A stretch of 64,000 bases of DNA, taken from Microstegium vimineum (Eukaryota; Streptophyta; Magnoliopsida; Poales; Poaceae). Shown here in pieces: positions 58,501 through 64,000 of this stretch (positions within the stretch are counted from its first letter, which is position 1; every line of letters begins with the position of its first letter). The notes beneath the pieces were generated by a model. That model had not been told where the DNA came from, made no database searches, and saw only the letters and a list, made by a program, of their open reading frames with translations. Where the stretch lies: NCBI GenBank assembly GCA_022036555.1, contig CM039130.1, forward strand, positions 8,662,318 through 8,726,317, written 5' to 3'. The translations under genes were made by a program, and so were the position numbers.

Positions 58501-58697
58501 CGAAAAGTGATCTGCCGTGGCGACGACGGATCTTGCTTCTGGACTGCTTCGTCAATTCTGTTTAGGCTGAAGGATTTGAGATATAACTGCTTGTACTCCT
58601 CCATAGCCTGCTCCATAACCTGGTTCTGATCATCTCTCAGATTGGCTTCGGAGACTCCGATGACGTTCTTCGGATTGACGCCGGTATGATCATCCAT
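55539..58697 (-). pseudogene. gypsy gag-like protein, broken
   Basis: Starts at ATG 58697 (MDDHTGVNPKNVIGV). A long Gln/Pro/Met-rich region with imperfect repeats (58300-57390; units like HQPTQPVGVQSCPSANQPML) precedes a Retrotrans_gag domain (YKVPDFTKFSGQDDMSTIEH, FSSSLSGSAFIWF, WADLEKQFHKYFF). Next come LVDLALQGLLPHIRDKYADQ, a knuckle-like YCKWHNATSHNTNDCKVF, and a CPFFVHCWEEG...CPKCNGYY segment. In-frame stops at about 58393 (TAG), 57389, 56846 and 56528 (TAA each) and frame shifts near 58520 and 56110 make it non-functional. The domain order resembles gags of Tat/Athila-type gypsy elements. Confidence 0.75.
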
Positions 58698-58715
58698 AGT
58701 AGATGTATAATTTGT

Positions 58716-58736
58716 CCCACCGGGTGTGCCAAAAGA
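58716..58736 (-). other. primer binding site-like sequence
   Basis: TTTTGGCACACCCGGTGGGA immediately inside the right LTR, in element sense. Confidence 0.55.
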
Positions 58737-58738
58737 GG

Positions 58739-59797
58739 TGTTGACACAAAAAGCGTCAGGATCTGCGAACACCTCGGGCTTATACCCAAAACTCGGTTGT
58801 CCAAAGGCGTGCCAGTCGATTTGACCAGTTAATCGACAAGGACGATAACTAGAACAAAGTTTGAATGAGACAACGGCAGTGCGCCCGGATGTCAAGGCTC
58901 AAACCTGATCAGGATAACTAGAGTAGAGCTGAACGAGATGGCAGTGATGCGCCCGGACGTCAAAGCTCAGATTACTCAAAACACGGAACTTACAAAGGTT
59001 TGACGGAGGTCGATAAGATGCAGCCCGTCGAAAACTTGAAAGAACTCGTAGGTAAACTACATCTAATACGATAAAAGTAGAGTACTGGTAAAGTAGATAA
59101 AAAGGTAATTGATTGGTTTGATATGCTTGGATACAATCGTTTACAGCACCCTTGGGTACCTATTTATACTCCGGCAGAGGGAGTTGTAGATAGATACGAC
59201 TCGTACCTTTCCTAAAAAAAACTCCTAATTTTAAGGAAATAACTGACTCACGCAGGAGTCGGACCCAAACAGAAACAATCTTTTCCTAAACAGACTCTAC
59301 TATTATTAAGGGAATAAAATGACTCATGCAAGAGTCGGACTCAAACTCCTATAACAATACTGGTATAAAATCACTAGTTTCCTTATGTCTCCTCCCCGAT
59401 GAAACTTTCCATTGACACATCCTTCCGATCCGCAATTTCCTTTGAACGTCATCGGCAACCGTGTGCTCACGCTAGCCATGTCATCTTTCATCAGCAAACC
59501 TCCTTCATCGGCAACTGCTAGCCACGTCATTCTGTTTTCATCGGTAGCATCTACCACTCATCGGCAACAGCTTTTAGCTTTCATCGGCACTGGATTCTCA
59601 TCGGCAAGCTGACCTTTGCCTTTATCAAGTCCTTTCGCCTCCATCGGCAACAAGTCTGTCTTCATCAGCAACATTCTTGCCTCTATCGGCAGTCTGACCA
59701 ATAATATCCCGATGCCGATAAGGAACAACAACCAGCCTCTTGCCGATCGGCACAATCCTTAGATTATATTGACACATGCCAAAAAACGGTGTCAACG
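58739..59797 (-). repeat. 5' LTR of the gag-only gypsy element
   Basis: Partner of 54245-55305; terminal base changed (CAACG). Confidence 0.9.
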
Positions 59798-60439
59798 CAT
59801 GCCCCTTTCTCAGGTATCCGACAGTAGCCCCCGAGCCTGCGATGGAGTGCTTTTGGACTATATCGGAGGCTTCCGAGGACATACGCGGAGACGGTTTGGT
59901 GTTTGATTCCGGTGGGTGCGCGCGAGCGTACCCGCCGGGTGTAACCCCCGAGGCCTTAGGGGGATGAATTTTCCGCCTAAGGGCTTATTCGGTTGAGCTG
60001 TACAGTGGTTGGCCCTTCACTCTCCCCGCGAGGCGGGGTAATGGGCGAGTCCGGCTCCGTGCACGTGATGCTAGGCCCTGGCTTGCACGCCAGCCTTGCT
60101 GCGAGGAGCACTGTTGGGCTTGGGCTATCGTGTGCTGAAGTGATAAGTCGGGACTGCGCCGTGCTGCCTTTCGATCAGCACAGCTGTTCTGACTGGTCGA
60201 AGTTGCATGGTCGGGATTGGGGCCTGACCGTGCCTCCCGTGGTCCAAAAGTGGGTGTGTCGTGTTTTTCCCGCCTGAGGAGCGATGTCAGGGCACCGCTC
60301 GCTCAGTGGTCAAAACTCTAAACGGAGCGCCCTGAACCTACCGACTGCTTGGCCATTTACAGTCTCGTTGTGCCCTCTTAAAACGGATACTGACGCGCAG
60401 TGCGGTTTGCCCAGGAGGTGAATGCTGTAGCTTCACGGG
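59798..60439 (+). mobile_element. continuation of the interrupted long gypsy LTR (inferred)
   Basis: CTCAGGTATCCGACAGTAGC then CCCCGAGCCTGCGATGG is non-coding and resembles grass gypsy LTR U3 sequence. It lies between the gag-only gypsy and the solo LTR. Confidence 0.4.
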
Positions 60440-62294
60440 TGAAAGGTCCTAGATGGCTAGAGGGGGGGTGAATAGCCTAATAAAAATTTCTACAAAACAC
60501 TAGAGCAAAAGGTTAGATAACACTTAAGCAAAGCTTTTTGCTCTAGCTCTACTTGGGGTGCAAAGCCACCTATCCAATGCAATTCTAGTTAGCTAAGTGC
60601 CTAACAAACAATAGCAAGAACCTAAGGCACTTAACTTGAGCTAGCAAGAACAACTAACAAGCTAAGCTAACTAGAGAGCTAACTAAGCAAGATATGAACA
60701 AGGTCAATACAAGAGAGGAGGTGATTGTTATACCGATGCCTTGTGATGTATGGATGTCAATGTAGAGAACCAATCACAATGAATACCAAAGAGTAGCCGG
60801 GAGAGAAGATGACAATCGATTTTTCTCCCGAGGTTCACTTGGTTGCCACCAAGCCAGTCCCCGTTGTGTCGACTACTCAAGTGGTGATTCGGTGGCTAAT
60901 AGGCAATGACAAGCCTAGCCCACTAACTCGGGCGCCACAAGAATCCACCCAAATGAGAGTAACTCAATGACACAAGCAATCCACCAGAGTTACTCTTTGG
61001 CGTTCCGCCGAGGTGGGTACAAGCCCTCTCACAAGTCGATGAAGCCAGCCACGAACAATCACCAATACGTGCCGAAGCTTCTCCACAATCGCCAAGCCAT
61101 CTAGGTGTTGGCAAACACCAAGAATAACAAGAAATCCCATGGCGATGACGATGACCAAGTGCCACTAAGATGCAATGCAATGATCAAAGCACTTGGATCA
61201 CTAGAACTCTCACAAGTATGCAACAAGAGTGAAGAGAGTGAGTTGGGGGCTCTCTCAAGCAAGCACAAGTGTATCAAATGAATGAGAGGTGCAAGAGAGT
61301 GCTTCTTGAGCCGGCCAAAACATATTTATAGCTTTCACAAAACAACTAGCCGTTTTGCCCCTTCTCCACTGAATTCTGCGTGACTCCGGACGCAAGATCA
61401 TAGGGGGTCCGGACCATCGCGTGTGCGTCCGGACCCTCCTCCATTTGAATTCGCCCGTTGGCGCCTCCACCAGCGCCTGCCACGTCATCTCCGGTCGCTG
61501 TAAACAGTAGCGTCCGGACTCGCTTCTTCTTGCGTCCAGACCCAACTCAGAGACGGTCCAGAGAGCACCAAGTCTCCGGACTCTTGACCGGAGTCCACCG
61601 TCCGGACTTAAATCAGCGTCCGGATAATTCCAACAGAGGACTCCAGAGAGCGCAGAACTCCGGACTCTGTGTCTGGAGCCTCGCGTCCGGACCATCTTCA
61701 GCATCTAGACCTCCTGTCCAGAGAGGCCGAGGGCTAGGGTATGCCACCGAACGCAAATGCGTTAGTCTGGACCGAGCATCCCTTGCATCCGGACCCTGCA
61801 TCCGGACCGCTTCTCTTTGTCCAAACGAGTTGCTTCTTCTTCTCCAAGTCTTTAAGTGATAACACCATGTCTTCCAAACCTTGGTTACCTGTGTTAGCCT
61901 TTTACAACATATTTTCTTGGATTTAATTCATGTTTGTGTCACTTAGGTTCATTTTATATGGATATGCAATGCAAACCTAGTGGCACATGATAACCGCAAT
62001 CGATACGAATTTTCCCTTCTTGATAGTATGGCTATCTATCCTAAATGTGATCACACTCTATATAGTGTCTTGATCACTAAACCAAAAATGACCCTATGAT
62101 ATACCTTTGCCTTGAGCCCATTTTGGTTTTTCTCTTTCTTCTTTTCCTTAGTCCATGAAGCACTTGATCAATGCACCATTGTCATCCTTCTAGCTTCATG
62201 TGTGAAGGTGAACTACCCTATCTTGATCATACACTTAGTACAAGGGTTAGTCCATAGGTTTCATCAATTAACCAAAACCAAACTTGGGCTTTCA
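60440..62294 (+). mobile_element. solo LTR of a copia-like (SIRE/Angela-type) element
   Basis: Begins TGAAAGGTCCTAGATGGCTA and ends CTTGGGCTTTCA, giving inverted TGAAAG/CTTTCA ends, with a perfect target duplication ACGGG (60435-60439 and 62295-62299). No internal region is present, so the element was reduced to one LTR by recombination. GTCCGGACC/TCCGGAC motifs cluster at 61385-61805. 1,855 bp. Confidence 0.85.
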
Positions 62295-62299
62295 ACGGG

Positions 62300-64000
62300 T
62301 CGGTTGCCGCGTGAGTGTCCTGGTGGGCTATAAATGGGGGTGGCCGTCTTGCGAGGAAACACACAACCTCACAGCATGGCCTGCCCTATCTTCTTCCTCC
62401 GAGGGCTCGTCAGAGGGACCCTTGAGCCACCGCGGCGAGCAACTTTTTGAGAGTGCAACCGAGATCAGGGGAAGTTCTACGAAGGAAACGCCATTGCCTC
62501 GTGTTGCCGGGCGGAAGAGGTTGGGGAGGGCCTTGCAATGTGCGCAGCCCTTTCCCTTCATCCCATCCCACGAAGTGGTGGCGCCTCCTTGCCGTCTCCC
62601 TTCGCGAGGGGCCAAGGATGCGTCTACTGGAAAGACTGTGCGGTCCGCCCGCGCAGTCTCGTAAGCCAGATGTTCCTTGGCCCTGCTGGTGGCGACGCCA
62701 CTATTGGGAGACGGCGGGCCCGTAGGCCAGCGCGTCTGGTCGCGTCGGACCAAGGAAACGATGGCGCCGTCCTCCGAGGCTCTGAAAGCCAGGCGGGCTT
62801 CACCCGCTCGCGAGCGCGGGGTTGCCTTGATCATGTAGCACCTGTGTAAACACAGATGCTGAGTGCCTGGTTGAGCTTCGTGGTGGCGGTATTGTACGCC
62901 CTTCGGTTCTGGTGAAGGCTCTTCCGGAGTCAAAACTGGCGGGACGTCACCGCATCGGCGGGTAGTCCGCGGTGCGGCACTCGAAGCGCAGCCGAAAAAA
63001 TGCTTGACCAACTCGTCATGCCCTTGTCCGACAGCGCAGTCGACCACGCAGGTCCTGGAGGTGGTGCTGCTGCTGCCATTTGGTCTTAGGAGACAAAACA
63101 ACCACAGTTGGCTCGTTGGGAGTTTGCCTGATTGGCAGCCCTCGAGGTGGCGCCACTAGCTTGCACAGGGCATTCAGGTGCCTGCCCTGTTTTGCTTTCC
63201 TTTGGGGCTCGGCCAGGGACCCCCCCCCCCTTCAGTCCATCTTGTAGTTGTTTTGTCACCTGACGATCGGGCTTAGCCCCCATGGCTCTTAGGGGGCCTG
63301 TAATCCTTGTACGGATGTTAGTATTAAAAAGAAATGAAATGTGTGTTTCATATTTACCTTTGCGGACCTTTGACGAGTGAGGCTTAGCGTATTTCCTCCC
63401 CCCCCGGATCTCTGGTTGCTTGAACCGGGGCGGGGGGTGCGGTGGCAGCCCCGAGTCCTTACTTGTTGTAAAGAATCGTCTCGGGTCTGTACCGTCTTTT
63501 CAATGCGGTCCCCGCGCATCTCTCCGCGAGAAGGGGGAATATGAGCCGAACCATGCTATCCTCGAGGCAGACGAACCATGGATGCTCGTTGAGTTAATAT
63601 CGGGCCAATTTGAGTGGGGTGCTGGTTCCCGTTCGATGGGGTTCCAACTAGTGGCCCATGTCGTGGCTCACCCCAAATCGGTTTCATCTAGTACCCGCGT
63701 CCGTTTGATGGGTCCCAGGGGCTCGGTGCCTTCCTTCGGGGGAATACCATGAACCAATCATCAAATCCGGGAATGACCTTAGCATCTGTTTGCCAGGCTA
63801 ATGACCGCTAGTGTGTCCATTCCCTATTCGCCCCTCGCTCTGTCGTCCTGAGTCGGCCATTTCAAACCCCGCTGGGTCGGCCTCCGTATCTCTGGACCGT
63901 AATGGGCCATCGGAGCGTCCATAGCCCTTATCCCTTTGCCTTACCTGGGCCCATGGGCCGCCCGTTGGTGGCAGTGCGTAGGCGTCCGTCTGATCCTTTG
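62300..64000 (+). mobile_element. further part of the gypsy LTR, with promoter, running off the window
   Basis: TATA box at 62329-62335, leader AACACACAACCTCACAGC, then about 1.6 kb of GC-rich non-coding sequence with no conserved domain in any frame. C and G homopolymers (63220-63230, 63402-63406) are present. Assignment to the TGTCGGTG LTR at 53184 is inferred from nesting order. Confidence 0.4.
62329..62335 (+). promoter_or_regulatory. TATA box in LTR-like sequence
   Basis: GGGCTATAAATGGGGG, followed by an A/C-rich leader. Confidence 0.5.

Larger units (their letters stand above)
54245..59797 (-). mobile_element. non-autonomous gypsy element encoding only gag
   Basis: Direct LTRs 54245-55305 and 58739-59797 (about 1.06 kb, TGTTGACACAAAAAG...GGTGTCAACA; the right copy ends CAACG). 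On the minus strand the internal 3.4 kb begins with a primer-site-like TTGGCACACCCGGTGGGAC (about 58716-58736). It encodes a gag region and ends in a GGGGGGCATG purine tract by the left LTR. No protease, reverse transcriptase, RNase H or integrase was found. No clear target duplication: left flank GGTAC, right flank CATGC. Confidence 0.85.

Noticed and set aside
62284..63101. Minus-strand 257-codon ORF near the right edge
   Set aside because: Located in LTR leader/U5-like sequence with a TATA box on the other strand; composition-driven and without a domain.

Overview
The window is plant nuclear DNA, almost certainly from a grass (Poaceae; panicoid is my guess). The evidence is split genes with GT-AG introns, grass-type coding regions (GC-rich exons, an RGA5/Pik-style NLR start, a SERK-like kinase, a grass F-box family), Stowaway and Tourist MITEs, and nested LTR retrotransposons covering well over half the sequence. 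There is no sign of bacterial or organellar DNA.

Layout. (1) 1-3970 is the 3' end of a Tat-lineage gypsy element with an antisense additional ORF, a degenerate tandem-repeat block and a 3' LTR. It has inserted into the left LTR of the next element. (2) 3971-17912 is a minus-strand chromovirus (probably Tekay-like) with about 4.3-kb LTRs, a decayed gag-pol with a C-terminal chromodomain, and an intact extra ORF (ORF0) upstream of gag whose N-terminus strongly resembles the histone H3 tail. (3) 17913-20390 is repeat-derived or blank sequence. (4) 20391-39425 is a plus-strand gene region: an NLR in two large exons, followed on the same strand by the 3' exons of a SERK/BAK1-like receptor kinase. 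All splice phases from the NLR into the SERK part are compatible, so this may be one NLR-SERK fusion gene. NLR intron 1 carries a gag-only copia element and SERK intron 5 carries an autonomous-type copia element; both have perfect 5-bp target duplications. (5) 39426-50200 is intergenic, with CACTA ends, nested Stowaway MITEs, a (TA)n tract, a 27-G run, one F-box gene with a likely frameshift, inverted dispersed duplications and a Tourist MITE. (6) 50260-53183 holds two decayed hAT-like (TTF zinc finger) transposase fragments. (7) 53184-64000 is a retrotransposon nest: a long gypsy LTR-like sequence interrupted by a gag-only gypsy element (54245-59797) and by a solo LTR (60440-62294, TSD ACGGG).

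The two observations I rate highest are the candidate NLR-SERK fusion, whose kinase part has lost the DFG aspartate (a possible integrated decoy of an immune co-receptor), and the H3-tail-like N-terminus of the chromovirus ORF0, in an element that also carries a chromodomain. Both are read directly from the sequence; their functional meaning is inference. Nearly all premature stops in the retroelement genes can be explained by C-to-T or G-to-A transitions, as expected from methylated-cytosine decay.
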